Shown here in pieces: positions 7,882 to 16,663 of a stretch of 64,000 nt of DNA. Source of the DNA: Actinomadura parmotrematis (GTDB lineage: Bacteria; Actinomycetota; Actinomycetes; Streptosporangiales; Streptosporangiaceae); contig NZ_JAIBOA010000008.1 of NCBI RefSeq assembly GCF_019458805.1, positions 248,001 to 312,000 of the forward strand. Reading direction: 5' to 3'. The stretch's first letter is position 1, and each line of letters opens with the position of its first letter. Both the position numbers and the translations under genes were made by a program. The notes below the pieces were generated by a model. The model was given only the letters and a program-made list of their open reading frames with translations. It had not been told where the DNA came from and searched no databases.

Positions 7882-8793
7882 CTACAGGACGGCGAGCGGG
7901 GTGATCGGGCTGGCCGTCCCGCCCTCGATCCGCAGCGGCGCGGCGACGAACAGGAAGTCGGTGCGGCCGCTCTCGGCGAGCTCCTCCAGCCAGAGCATCT
8001 CGGCGAGGTGGATGCCGTGCCGCCACAGGAGGATCATGTGCAGGTCGTCGGCGAGGCCCTCGTCGGCGAGCTGCCGCGCGTTCAGCCCGCCGATCGCGGC
8101 GTTGTCGCTCGCCACCAGGCAGACGTCGCGCTCGGCGAGCCAGCGCCCGGCGTCGGCCGACAGGCCCGGCTGGCCCGCCCAGTAGGCGTCCGGCCCGTCC
8201 CGCCAGGCGAGCGGCCAGCCGGTGCGGACGACCGCGGCGTCGCCGGGCCGCACGTCCAGCGCGCACGCCTCCAGGTCGGCGGGCTCGATCCGGTCGGCCG
8301 CCTCCAGCCGCTCGACCCCGCGGATCCTCGGGACGTCGAAGAAGACCCCGCGCGCCACCACCGGCCCGGCCTTGTCGATGCCGCAGCGGCCCGCGCCGTA
8401 GGAGCGGACGCGGCCGGCGGGGTGGCCGTTGTAGAGCTCCTCGCCCGACCACATGTGGCAGAGGGCGTCCATGTGGGTCGTCGTGCCGTGCGGGGTGACG
8501 ACCAGGGCGTCGTCGGCCATCTTCAGGCCCGCGCCGATCGCGCGGGTGCCCGCCGCGTAGTCGCCGCCGTCGACCGACATGAAGTGCTGCGGCAGGGGCC
8601 GCCCGCGCAGGTGCGGGACGGTCGTCGGCGCGGGCGAGGACGTCGCGCCGCGGATCGGCAGCGACAGCCCGAGCACGCGTCCCTCGCGGATGCTCCCGGC
8701 GGCGGCGAGCACCGTCTCGGGCGTCAGCAGGTTGAGCGCGCCGCGCTCGTCGGCGGCCCCCCAGCGTCCCCAGTTGTTCGACTCATCGAGCAT
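7882..8793 (-). CDS. Cyclase-family metal-dependent hydrolase
   Basis: This is a 303-residue protein of the cyclase/kynurenine formamidase-like family (PF04199). The metal-binding motif appears as HGTTTHMDALCH, with further family segments NNWGRWGAADERGALNLL, RTGWPLAWRD and FLFVAAPLRIEGGTASP. Members hydrolyse amides, lactones or cyclic esters with a divalent metal. The start is taken as the ATG at 8793; an in-frame ATG at 8805 is equally possible and would add MNRI. It is divergent from a serine beta-lactamase-like gene, with under 40 bp between the starts, so they share a promoter region. It probably opens a ring or ester in the catabolic pathway; the substrate is unknown. Confidence 0.8.
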   Translation of the reverse strand: MLDESNNWGRWGAADERGALNLLTPETVLAAAGSIREGRVLGLSLPIRGATSSPAPTTVPHLRGRPLPQHFMSVDGGDYAAGTRAIGAGLKMADDALVVTPHGTTTHMDALCHMWSGEELYNGHPAGRVRSYGAGRCGIDKAGPVVARGVFFDVPRIRGVERLEAADRIEPADLEACALDVRPGDAAVVRTGWPLAWRDGPDAYWAGQPGLSADAGRWLAERDVCLVASDNAAIGGLNARQLADEGLADDLHMILLWRHGIHLAEMLWLEELAESGRTDFLFVAAPLRIEGGTASPITPLAVL

Positions 8794-8830
8794 GATTCGG
8801 TTCATCCCTTCGGTCAGAGAGGACCCCGCC

Positions 8831-10003
8831 GTGAGCACAGTCCAGGGCCAGTGCGACCCCGCCTTCGCCGCCGTACAGGAGGTCTTCGAGCAGAACTTCG
8901 CGGACGGCCTGGAGGTCGGCGCGGGCGTCGCGGTGCACGCCGGCGGCCGCAAGGTCGTCGATCTGTGGGGCGGCGTCGCGGACCGCCGCACCGGCCGGGA
9001 GTGGCGCGCCGACACCCCGGCCTTCGGGTTCTCCTGCACCAAGGCGGTGACCGCGACGGCCGCCCTGCTGCTCGCCGAGCGCGGCGAGGTCGACCTGGAG
9101 GCGCCGGTGGCGTCCTGGTGGCCGGAGTACGGGCGGCGCGGCAAGGACCGCACCACCGGCGCGCACCTGCTGTCGCACCAGGCGGGGCAGCCCGCGTTCG
9201 AGCGGTCCGTCAGTGCCGAGGAGGCCGCCGACACCGCCGCGCGCGCGGCCGACCTGGCGGGGCAGGCCCCCGAGTGGGAGCCGGGCACCGCGCACGGCTA
9301 CCACGCCCTCACCTACGGCTGGCTCGCCGGCGAGATCGTCCGCCGGGTGTCGGGGCTGCCGGTCGGGGAGTACATCGCCCGCGAGTTCGCCGGGGGCCGC
9401 GACCTGTGGATCGGCGCGCCCGACGACGTCATCGAGCGCGCCGCCAAGCTCACCGCGCGGCGCGGCGCGGCCGACCCCGGCGGCGCCGACGCGCCCCGCG
9501 CCGTCGGCGACGACGACGTCCTGGCACGCCTCGCGAGCGCCGCCACCGACCCCGCCAGCGCGATGAACCGGGCGCTGAACAACCCCCACCCCGGCAAGGG
9601 CGGCTTCAACAACCCGGTCGTGCTGCGGGCGGGCTGGCCGTCCGCCGGGATGATCGCGACGGCGCCCGCCCTCGCCGGCTTCTACGCCGACCTGATCGCG
9701 GGCCGCATCCTGCGCCCCGGCACCCTCGCCGACGCGCTGCGGCCGCGCGTCAGCGGCCCGGACCGCACGATGCTCGTGGACAGCGCCTTCGGCCTCGGCT
9801 ACATGCGCCCGTCCATGACGTTCTTCACGCCGAGGGCCGGACGCGAGACGGCGTTCGGGCACACCGGCGCGGGCGGCTCGATCGGCCTCGGCGACGCCGC
9901 CGCCGGCCTCGCCGTCGCCTACCTGCCGAACGGCATGGGCGACCAGCTCTCCGGCGACCTGCGCGCCTACCGGCTGGTGGAGGCCGCCTACGCGTCGCTG
10001 TAG
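8831..10003 (+). CDS. Serine hydrolase, class C beta-lactamase/EstB family
   Basis: This is a 390-residue cytoplasmic penicillin-binding-protein-fold esterase. The catalytic S-x-x-K tetrad is SCTK at residues 68-71 (FGFSCTKAVTA). The tyrosine motif is YHALTYGW, and the third motif is HTGAGGS near residue 345. There is no signal peptide, which argues for an esterase acting on small metabolites and against a periplasmic beta-lactamase. GTG 8831 follows GAGAGG with suitable spacing. It is divergent from the cyclase-family hydrolase and convergent with an SDR gene. An activity on ester or lactone intermediates is inference. Confidence 0.85.
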   Translation: MSTVQGQCDPAFAAVQEVFEQNFADGLEVGAGVAVHAGGRKVVDLWGGVADRRTGREWRADTPAFGFSCTKAVTATAALLLAERGEVDLEAPVASWWPEYGRRGKDRTTGAHLLSHQAGQPAFERSVSAEEAADTAARAADLAGQAPEWEPGTAHGYHALTYGWLAGEIVRRVSGLPVGEYIAREFAGGRDLWIGAPDDVIERAAKLTARRGAADPGGADAPRAVGDDDVLARLASAATDPASAMNRALNNPHPGKGGFNNPVVLRAGWPSAGMIATAPALAGFYADLIAGRILRPGTLADALRPRVSGPDRTMLVDSAFGLGYMRPSMTFFTPRAGRETAFGHTGAGGSIGLGDAAAGLAVAYLPNGMGDQLSGDLRAYRLVEAAYASL

Positions 10004-10008
10004 CCGGG

Positions 10009-10749
10009 TCAATGCATGGTGATGCCGCCGCTGACCGAGACCGTCTGGCCGGTGATGTACTCGGCCCGGTCGGTGCAGAGGTAGGCGACCAGGCCCGCGA
10101 TGTCGTCGGGGCGGGCGATGCGGCGCAGCGGGATCTGCCGGGCGAGCTTGTCCAGCAGATCGGGATGCCGCTCGGCGACCTCGCGGACCATGGGGGTGTC
10201 GGTCGGGCCGGGGCAGACGACGTTGCTGGTGACGCCGCCGCGCGCGGCCTCGCGGGCCAGCGACTTGGCGAGGCCGAACAGCCCCGCCTTGGTCGCGCCG
10301 TAGGCGCCCTCGCCGCCCGACCCGGCGCGGGCGCCGTCGGACGAGACGAACACGAGGCGCCCCCAGCCGCGCTCGACCATGCCGGGCAGCAGGGCGCGGG
10401 TGAGCTGCATCGGGGCGCGCAGGTTGATCCGCCACATGAGGTCCCAGTTCGCCGGGTCGCTCTCGGTGAACGGCTCGACGATGCTGACGCCCGCGTTGTG
10501 CACGAGGGCGTCGACCGGGCCGACGGCGGCGGTGAAGCGGTCGATGTCGGCGGCGTCGCCGAGGTCGACGCGGCGCGCGGTGCCGCCCAGCTCCTCGGCG
10601 GCGGCGACGGCGGCGTCCTCGTTGAGGTCGGCGACGACGACGTGCGCGCCGAGCGCGGCGAGGTCGGCGCAGATCGCGCGGCCGATACCGCCCGCGCCGC
10701 CGGTGACGACGGCGGTGCGGCCCGCCAGGCCGGTGCCCTCGAAGGTCAT
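10009..10749 (-). CDS. Short-chain dehydrogenase/reductase
   Basis: This is a 246-residue classical SDR with the cofactor motif TGGAGGIG near residue 17, NAG at the end of beta-4, catalytic serine in VSSDGARAG and YGATK as the Y-x3-K pair. The C-terminal ITGQTVSVSGGI is typical of FabG-like enzymes. It would oxidise an alcohol or reduce a ketone with NAD(P). Its ATG overlaps the stop of the upstream isochorismatase-fold gene by four bases (ATGA), so the two are translationally coupled behind regulon site D. Confidence 0.88.
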   Translation of the reverse strand: MTFEGTGLAGRTAVVTGGAGGIGRAICADLAALGAHVVVADLNEDAAVAAAEELGGTARRVDLGDAADIDRFTAAVGPVDALVHNAGVSIVEPFTESDPANWDLMWRINLRAPMQLTRALLPGMVERGWGRLVFVSSDGARAGSGGEGAYGATKAGLFGLAKSLAREAARGGVTSNVVCPGPTDTPMVREVAERHPDLLDKLARQIPLRRIARPDDIAGLVAYLCTDRAEYITGQTVSVSGGITMH

Positions 10750-11372
10750 CGGCTCCCCCAGGCGGCGGCGAGGTCGGTGCTCGTCGCGCGCGCGGCGAGC
10801 AGGCTGACGGTGTTGGCGAGGATCGCGTCCCCGTACTCGGCGGGCGTGCCGGCGACGGCGTCGGTGACGACGACGGCGCGGTAGCCGAGGTTGACCGCCT
10901 CCAGGCAGAGGCCGGGGATGCCGAGGTTCAGCGACAGGCCCATGGCGACGACGGTGCGGACGCCGAGCGAGCGCAGCGTCTGGTCCAGGGAGGTGCCGGT
11001 GAACGGCGAGAAGCCGTGGTGGCGGCGGGCCTCCAGGTCGGTGGGCGCGGCGACGTCGGGGATCACCTCGATCGCGCCGGTGCCCTCCAGCATGTGCTCG
11101 GGGTCCTTCAGCAGGACCTTGATGAAGGGGCAGTTGTCGGTGTGCGACCCGGCGCGGTCGGCGCGGAACGCGGCGGTGCACTGCACGACCGGCACGCCGG
11201 CCGCGCGGGCGGCGGCGGCCGTGCGGGCCGCGTTCGCGACGACGCCGCGCTCGTCGCAGGTCTTCACCAGGTCGGGGAACTTGGCGAGGTCGCCGGCCAC
11301 GCCGCGCTGCATCTCCATGACGAGCAGCGCGGTGTGGGCGGGGGACGCCAGGTCGGCGAGATCGATGGCCAC
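10746..11372 (-). CDS. Isochorismatase-fold protein without catalytic triad
   Basis: This is a 208-residue protein of the cysteine hydrolase (isochorismatase-like) fold: ALLVMEMQRGV at the N-terminus, TAAFRAD, VVAMGLSLNLGIPGLC and YRAVVVTDAVAG. In active members the triad is Asp (ID-M-Q), Lys and Cys (G-x-x-T-x-x-C-V). Here the Asp position is Glu, no clear Lys is seen in the HHGFSPFTGT region, and the Cys position aligns with Gly in GLSLNLGI. An actinobacterial subfamily shares the VMEMQRGV/LSLNLG pattern, so it is a lineage of its own with unknown activity. The GTG start has AAGGTGG four bases upstream. It is first in a two-gene operon with the SDR, controlled by site D. Confidence 0.78.
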   Translation of the reverse strand: MAIDLADLASPAHTALLVMEMQRGVAGDLAKFPDLVKTCDERGVVANAARTAAAARAAGVPVVQCTAAFRADRAGSHTDNCPFIKVLLKDPEHMLEGTGAIEVIPDVAAPTDLEARRHHGFSPFTGTSLDQTLRSLGVRTVVAMGLSLNLGIPGLCLEAVNLGYRAVVVTDAVAGTPAEYGDAILANTVSLLAARATSTDLAAAWGSR

Positions 11373-11387
11373 CCGGCCACCTTACCG

Positions 11388-11405
11388 ACCTAGCATTTGC
11401 TTGGG
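11388..11405. promoter_or_regulatory. Regulon palindrome, site D (divergent promoters)
   Basis: ACCTAGC-ATTT-GCTTGGG lies between the leftward isochorismatase-fold operon and the rightward endonuclease V gene. On the minus strand its left arm reads GCTAGGT, which supplies a -10-like element for the leftward operon. For the rightward gene TACCGT at 11418-11423 lies six bases before the ATG. Confidence 0.65.
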
Positions 11406-11429
11406 TAGCCGTCGCGGTACCGTCCCGGT

Positions 11430-12116
11430 ATGAGGATCGCCCCGCTCCCCGCCTGGCCCGCGGCCGCCGCCGAGGCGGCGGCCGTCCAGGACCGGATGCG
11501 CCCGCTCCTCGACCTCGCCTCCCCCGGCCCGCAGGAGCCGCGCACCGTCGCCGGGCTGGACGTCACCTACGCGGGGGACGGCGGCGCGGGCGACCGGCTC
11601 GCGGCGGCCGCCGTCGTGCTGGACTTCGCCACCCTGGAGGTCGTCGCGGAGTCGGTGGTGACCGGCGCCTCCCCCTTCCCCTACGTGCCCGGCCTGTTCG
11701 CCTTCCGGGAGGTGCCCGCGCTCGTCGAGGCGCTGCGCCGCCTCCCCGCCGCGCCCGACCTGCTGGTCTGCGACGGCCACGGCCTCGCGCACCCGCGCCG
11801 CTTCGGCCTCGCCTGCCATCTCGGGGTGCTGACGGGGCTGCCGGCGTTCGGCGTCGCCAAGACGGCGTTCGTCGGCGCGCACGAGCCGCCGGGGCCGCGG
11901 CGCGGCGACGCGTCCGCGCTGGTGGACGGCGGCGAGACGGTCGGCCGGGCGCTGCGCACCCGCGACGGCGTGAAGCCGGTCTTCGTCTCGGTCGGCCACC
12001 GGATCGACCTGGACACCGCGTGCCGCCACACCCTCGCGCTCGCACGGGAGTACCGGCTGCCGGAGACGACGCGGCGCGCCGACCGGCTGTCCCGCGACGC
12101 CCTGGGAGCCGGCTGA
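11430..12116 (+). CDS. nfi: Endonuclease V
   Basis: This is a 228-residue DNA repair endonuclease that cuts near deaminated adenine (hypoxanthine) in DNA. Family motifs are VAGLDVTY (first catalytic Asp), PYVPGLFAFREVP, DLLVCDGHGLAHPRRFGLACHLGV (second Asp and the glycine-rich motif) and FGVAKTAF. The length agrees with bacterial Nfi. The ATG at 11430 is probably leaderless, with TACCGT six bases upstream. It faces the catabolic operon across site D, and it may be a bystander rather than a regulon member. Confidence 0.92.
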   Translation: MRIAPLPAWPAAAAEAAAVQDRMRPLLDLASPGPQEPRTVAGLDVTYAGDGGAGDRLAAAAVVLDFATLEVVAESVVTGASPFPYVPGLFAFREVPALVEALRRLPAAPDLLVCDGHGLAHPRRFGLACHLGVLTGLPAFGVAKTAFVGAHEPPGPRRGDASALVDGGETVGRALRTRDGVKPVFVSVGHRIDLDTACRHTLALAREYRLPETTRRADRLSRDALGAG

Positions 12117-12168
12117 CGGGCCGTTCCCACCTGGGCGATCCGCCCGCCCTGTCCGCTCTTGTCCGCCT

Positions 12169-12187
12169 ACCAAGCGTGCGCTAGGTT
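12169..12187 (+). promoter_or_regulatory. Regulon palindrome with embedded -10, site E
   Basis: ACCAAGC-GTGC-GCTAGGT (12169-12186) contains TAGGTT at 12182-12187, followed by eight bases and the ATG of the DUF35 gene, which suggests a leaderless message. The right arm carries the A-for-T change that creates the -10 hexamer. Confidence 0.7.
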
Positions 12188-12195
12188 GGTCCGCG

Positions 12196-12597
12196 ATGGA
12201 CGTCCCGCGCCCCGTGCCCGCGCCGAGCCCGCTGACCGAGCCCTACTGGGCCGCCTGCGGGCGCGGCGAGCTGGTGATCCAGCACTGCGCGGCGTGCGGC
12301 CGGTACGTGCACCTCCCCGAGGCGGCCTGCCCCTACTGCGGCGGTACGGACCTGCCCTACGAGGCGGTGTCCGGCACCGGGGCGGTGCACACCTTCACGG
12401 TCGTGCACCGTTCGTTCCTGCCCGGCTTCGCGCCGCCCTACACCGTCGCCTGGATCGACCTCGACGAGGGCGCGCGGGTGTTCGGGGACGTGACCGGCTG
12501 CCCGCCCGAAGACGTGCGGATCGGGATGCCGGTCCGCGTGCACTTCACCGACCTCGACGGCTTCGGCCCGCTGCCCCACTGGAGGCCCTCACCATGA
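12196..12597 (+). CDS. DUF35 OB-fold/zinc-ribbon protein
   Basis: This is a 133-residue protein with an N-terminal zinc ribbon (C31, C34, C45, C48) followed by an OB-fold that contains GTGAVHTFTVVHRSFLPGF and PYTVAWIDLDEG. Proteins of this family bind acyl-CoA and pair with SCP-x-type thiolases or aldolases (for example ChsH2 with Ltp2) or with acyl-CoA hydratases. The thiolase-like protein at 1456-2595 is a plausible partner although it lies 10 kb away; both have the same palindrome in their promoters. The gene starts an operon that continues with a VOC protein (ATGA overlap), an AMP ligase, an NDP-forming ligase and an SDR. Confidence 0.85.
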   Translation: MDVPRPVPAPSPLTEPYWAACGRGELVIQHCAACGRYVHLPEAACPYCGGTDLPYEAVSGTGAVHTFTVVHRSFLPGFAPPYTVAWIDLDEGARVFGDVTGCPPEDVRIGMPVRVHFTDLDGFGPLPHWRPSP

Positions 12598-12950
12598 CGC
12601 GCATCGGCAACGTCCTCTACCCGGTCAAGGACGTGGCGGCGGCCGCCGCCTTCTACCGCGACGCGCTCGGCCTCGCCGTGAAGTTCCAGGACGGCGACCG
12701 GTACGCGGCGCTGGACGGCGGCGGCACCGCCTTCGCGATCGCCGGCCCCGAGGAGGACGTCACCGGGGGCGTCCCGGCCGTCTCGTTCAAGGTCGACGAC
12801 GTCGCCGCGCTGATCGGCCCGCTCACCGCGGCGGGCGCCGAGGTCGTCCGCGCTCCCGAGGAAGGCCCGCACGAGGTCCGCGCCGCGCTGCGCGACCCGG
12901 CGGGCAACGTGTTCGTGCTCTACGCGAGCCGCGAGCAGAGCCGCAAGTAG
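12594..12950 (+). CDS. VOC-family (glyoxalase-fold) protein
   Basis: This is a 118-residue vicinal-oxygen-chelate protein. It begins MTRIGNVLYPVKDVAAAAAFYRDALGL, has one beta-alpha-beta-beta-beta module followed by a second half ending in LRDPAGNVFVLY. Members include glyoxalases, ring-cleaving dioxygenases and resistance proteins; a subset act as epimerases or isomerases on CoA esters. I see no complete metal triad that would decide among these. It overlaps the DUF35 gene by four bases, so the two are co-translated. Confidence 0.8.
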   Translation: MTRIGNVLYPVKDVAAAAAFYRDALGLAVKFQDGDRYAALDGGGTAFAIAGPEEDVTGGVPAVSFKVDDVAALIGPLTAAGAEVVRAPEEGPHEVRAALRDPAGNVFVLYASREQSRK

Positions 12951-12979
12951 CAGCCCACCCTGCCCGAAGGAACCGAGCC

Positions 12980-14551
12980 ATGGCGCGAGAGAACTCCCCC
13001 TTCAGCAACTACGCCTACGCCATCCTCACCGCGAACGCGCTCCGCACCCCCGACAAGGTGGCGCTGACCTACTGCGGCGACCAGAGCTTCACCTACGACG
13101 AGCTGAACCGGCGCGTCAACAAGGTCGCGCACGGCCTGCTCGCCGCCGGGGTGGCCCCCGGGACGCGCGTCGCGTCGCTGATGAACGAGACGCTGCACGT
13201 CGCCGAGGTCTACCTCGCCCAGATGAAGATCGGGTCGACGGTCGCGGCGCTCAACCCCTACTGGCCCGCCGACACGCTGCGGCAGGTCGTCGAGCACTCC
13301 GAGTGCACCGCGTTCGTCTACGACGCGACGGTCGAGGAGCTCGTCAACGCGATCCGCCCCGAGCTGCCGAACGTCAAGCTGTGGCTGCGGGTCGGCGGCG
13401 CCGCCGCCGACACCGTGGACCTGGACGCGCTCGCCGAGGCCGGCGCCGACGCCGAGCCGCCGCTCGGCGGGTTCGGCAACGACCTGCTCGCGCTGTTCTA
13501 CACCTCCGGCACGACCGGCCTGCCGAAGGCCGTCATGCACACCCACTTCTCCTCGCTGGCGAGCGCGCAGATCTGGCTGGACGTGGACCGCGAGCAGGAC
13601 TCGGTCATGGGCACCGGCGCCATCATCTGGGGCATCGGCTTCCCCGCCCTCGTCGGCCCGGCGTTCTACGCGGGCATGACGCTGGTGCTGGAGCAGGACT
13701 GGGGGCCCGCGAACTTCCTCACGGTCGTGCCGCGCGAGAAGGTCACCCACGTCAGCCTCATCCCGAGCTTCTTCTCGGCGCTGCTCGGCTCCGACGACCA
13801 CGCGGGCGCCGACCTGTCGTCGCTGAAGGCGATCGTGCTCGGCGGCGAGCCGCTGCTGCCCGGCCTGCGCGAGCGCATCATGAAGCGGCTGCCCGGCGCG
13901 GCGATCTACAGCTACTACGGGCAGACCGAGGCGCCCTACACCTGCTTCGGCCGCCAGGACGACGGCAGCCAGGAGATCTCCTCGGTCGGCCGGGCCCGCA
14001 TGTCGTGCGCGGTGCGCGTCACCGGCCCGAACGGGGACCGGGTCGTCGACGAGGTCGGCGAGATCAACCTGAGCGGCCCGAACGTCATGGCCGGCTACGA
14101 CAGGCTGCCCGACAAGACCGCCGACGTGCTGCGCGACGGCTGGTACGTCGGCGGCGACGTCGGCCGCATCGACGCCGACGGGTTCCTGTACGTGATCGGC
14201 CGCCGCGAGGACGCCATCCTCAAGGGCGGCCAGTGGACCCAGCCGGTCCAGGTCGAGGAGGCCGCGATCGACGTCGAGGGCGTCGCCGAGGCCGGCGCCG
14301 TCGGCGTCCCCGCCCACCCCGAGGGCCAGGACGCCGTCGAGCAGCGCATCCTGCTCGCCGTCGTGCCGCGCGCGGGCGCCGCGCTCGACCCCGGCGCCGT
14401 GAAGGCCGCGCTCGCCGCGAGGCTGCCCGCGCACCAGGTGCCGGACGCGATCGTCGTGGCCGACGGGCTCCCGCACACCCAGGACGCCTCCGGCGGTCCC
14501 GGGAAGCTGCTGCGGCGCGGCATCCGCGACCAGTACGCCGACCGGGTCTGA
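12980..14551 (+). CDS. AMP-dependent acyl-CoA ligase (FadD-like)
   Basis: This is a 523-residue ANL-superfamily ligase with complete signature motifs: YTSGTTGLPKAVMHTH (phosphate loop), YYGQTEAPYT, GWYVGGDVGRIDADGFLYVIGRRED and the C-terminal GGPGKLLRR with the likely catalytic lysine. It converts a carboxylic acid to its CoA thioester through an acyl-adenylate, the entry step of CoA-dependent catabolism. It is third in the site-E operon. The neighbouring NDP-forming ligase suggests either two substrates or a two-step CoA economy. The substrate is not predictable. Confidence 0.9.
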   Translation: MARENSPFSNYAYAILTANALRTPDKVALTYCGDQSFTYDELNRRVNKVAHGLLAAGVAPGTRVASLMNETLHVAEVYLAQMKIGSTVAALNPYWPADTLRQVVEHSECTAFVYDATVEELVNAIRPELPNVKLWLRVGGAAADTVDLDALAEAGADAEPPLGGFGNDLLALFYTSGTTGLPKAVMHTHFSSLASAQIWLDVDREQDSVMGTGAIIWGIGFPALVGPAFYAGMTLVLEQDWGPANFLTVVPREKVTHVSLIPSFFSALLGSDDHAGADLSSLKAIVLGGEPLLPGLRERIMKRLPGAAIYSYYGQTEAPYTCFGRQDDGSQEISSVGRARMSCAVRVTGPNGDRVVDEVGEINLSGPNVMAGYDRLPDKTADVLRDGWYVGGDVGRIDADGFLYVIGRREDAILKGGQWTQPVQVEEAAIDVEGVAEAGAVGVPAHPEGQDAVEQRILLAVVPRAGAALDPGAVKAALAARLPAHQVPDAIVVADGLPHTQDASGGPGKLLRRGIRDQYADRV

Positions 14552-14557
14552 GGCCCG

Positions 14558-16663
14558 GTGACCGACCGGGAGGTGAGCGCGCTGTACGAGCACGAGGCCA
14601 AGGACTGGATCGGCGGGTTCGGCGTCGCGGTGCCGCGCGGCGCCACCGCCGCCGGTCCCGCCGGCGTGGAGGCCGCCGCCGGGGGCCTGACCCCGCCCCT
14701 GGTGGTGAAGGCGTTCGGGCCCGGCCTCGTCCACAAGAGCGACGCCGGGGCCGTCCGCCTCGGGCTCGGCTCGGCGGCCGAGGCCGCGGAAGCCGCCGCC
14801 GCGATGGAGGCGGACCTCGCCGCGCACGGCGTCGAGGCCGCCGGGTTCCTGGTGGAGGAGCAGGCCGAGCCGGGCGTCGAAGTGATCGTCGGGGCGGTCC
14901 GCGACCCCGCGTTCGGGCCGGTGATCCTCGCCGGGCTCGGCGGGGTGTGGACCGAGGCGCTGCACGACACCGCCCTCCGCCTCTCGCCGATCACCGAGGC
15001 CGACGCCCACGCGATGCTCGACGAGCTGCGCGGCCGGGCGCTGCTGGACGGCTTCCGCGGGCAGCCCGCCATCGACAAGGGCGCCCTCGTGAAGGTGCTG
15101 CTCGCGGTGGACCAGGCCGTCGCCTCCCTCGGCGGCGCCTTCGGCGAGTTCGAGCTGAACCCCGTCGTCTGCGGGCCGTCCGGCGCCGTCGCGGTGGACG
15201 CCCGCCGCCTCGACGCGGACGCGCCCGCCGCGCCCGCGCCGCCCGCGGCGTCCGGCGCCACCGGGGACTTCGACCGGCTGTTCGCGCCGCGCGGCGTCGC
15301 GATCGTCGGCGCGTCCACCAAGAAGCCCAATTTCGGCAACATGTTCCTCGGCTTCTACCGGGCCGTGGGGTACTCCGGGCGGCTCGTCGCGGTGCACCCG
15401 ACCGCGCCCGACATCGACGGCGTCCCGTGCGTCCCGTCGCTCGCGGACGCGGGCGTGGACTACGCGCTCGTCGCCGTCCCCGCCGCGCGCTGCGCCGACG
15501 TGGTGCGCGAGGCCCGCGGCATCCCGTTCGTGCAGGTCATGAGCGGCGGTTTCCGCGAGATGGGCCACCCGGAGCTGGAAGAGGAGCTGCTCGCCGCCGC
15601 CGGTGAGGCGGGCGTCCGGCTGCTCGGACCCAACTGCATGGGCGTCTACTCCCCCGCCGGAGGCCAGACGTTCATCGGCGGGAAGCCCGGCCTGCCCGGA
15701 CGGATCGCGGTGGTCTCGCAGAGCGGCGGCCTCGCCGGCGAGGTCGTCAAGGTCGGGGAGCGGCGCGGCCTCTCCTACGCCAAGGTCGCGACCGTCGGCA
15801 ACAGCGCGGACGTGACCCCCGCCGAGCTCGTCCGGTACCTGTCGGCCGACCCGGACGTCAGCGCGATCGGCCTCTACCTGGAGGACCCGCGCGACGGCCG
15901 CGGCCTGTTCGAGGCGCTCCGGGCGACCGGCAAGCCCGTCGTCGCGCTCGTCGGCGGCCGCAGCGGGCAGGGCCGCACCGCCGCCGCGTCCCACACCGGC
16001 GGCATGGTGAGCGACGCGCGGATCTGGCCCGCGCTCGCCGCGCAGACCGGCGCGTCCCTGGTCACCAGCCAGGACGACCTGATCGGCGCCCTGGACCTGC
16101 TGGACCTGCACGCCGCCCGGGACGTCCCCGGGACGCCCGAGGTGCTCGTCGTCGGCCCGTCCGGCGGGGCGAGCGTCCTCGCCGCCGACGTGTTCGACGG
16201 CGCCGGGCTCGCCGTCGCCGGGATCCCGGACGCCGCCCGCGAGGCGCTGCGCGGCCTCGGGCTCGGCGCGGGCAGCTCGCTGGCGAACCCGCTGGAGATC
16301 CCGGTCGGGCCGACCGGCGACCCCGCCTTCGTCCGCCGGGCGGTGCACGCCATCCTGGCCGAGCGCCCCTTCCCCGACGTCATCGCGCACGTCAACGTGC
16401 AGAGCTTCTTCACCTACGGCGACAGCGCCGAGTCGCTCGTCGCCTACGCGCGCAGCGTCGGCGTCCTGCAGTCGGAGCTGCCCGGCGCCCGCGTCACGCT
16501 GGTGATGCGCAACGCCGAGTACGCGCCGCCGGGCGTGGAGGACGAGGCCCGCGCGGCGGCGCGGGCGGCCGGGGTGCCGGTCTACCGGAGCATGGAGGCC
16601 GCCGCGGTCGCGGTGGCCGCGGGCAAGCGATACGCGTCGAGGAGCGTTGATGGGACAGCTTGA
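14558..16663 (+). CDS. NDP-forming acyl-CoA synthetase
   Basis: This is a 701-residue acetate-CoA-ligase (ADP-forming) type enzyme. The ATP-grasp part comes first (about residues 1-225: LVVKAFGPGLVHKSDAGAVRLGL, FLVEEQ, FELNPVV). It is followed by the CoA-binding domain (VAIVGASTKKPNFGNM), the GPNCMGVYSP loop and the ligase-CoA domain with the phosphohistidine motif ASHTGGMVSD. The order is the reverse of the classical alpha-then-beta fusion but is seen in many bacterial homologues. It reversibly makes acyl-CoA from acid, ATP and CoA. GTG 14558 lies seven bases after the AMP ligase stop, and the gene overlaps the following SDR gene by 14 bases. Confidence 0.88.
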   Translation: MTDREVSALYEHEAKDWIGGFGVAVPRGATAAGPAGVEAAAGGLTPPLVVKAFGPGLVHKSDAGAVRLGLGSAAEAAEAAAAMEADLAAHGVEAAGFLVEEQAEPGVEVIVGAVRDPAFGPVILAGLGGVWTEALHDTALRLSPITEADAHAMLDELRGRALLDGFRGQPAIDKGALVKVLLAVDQAVASLGGAFGEFELNPVVCGPSGAVAVDARRLDADAPAAPAPPAASGATGDFDRLFAPRGVAIVGASTKKPNFGNMFLGFYRAVGYSGRLVAVHPTAPDIDGVPCVPSLADAGVDYALVAVPAARCADVVREARGIPFVQVMSGGFREMGHPELEEELLAAAGEAGVRLLGPNCMGVYSPAGGQTFIGGKPGLPGRIAVVSQSGGLAGEVVKVGERRGLSYAKVATVGNSADVTPAELVRYLSADPDVSAIGLYLEDPRDGRGLFEALRATGKPVVALVGGRSGQGRTAAASHTGGMVSDARIWPALAAQTGASLVTSQDDLIGALDLLDLHAARDVPGTPEVLVVGPSGGASVLAADVFDGAGLAVAGIPDAAREALRGLGLGAGSSLANPLEIPVGPTGDPAFVRRAVHAILAERPFPDVIAHVNVQSFFTYGDSAESLVAYARSVGVLQSELPGARVTLVMRNAEYAPPGVEDEARAAARAAGVPVYRSMEAAAVAVAAGKRYASRSVDGTA

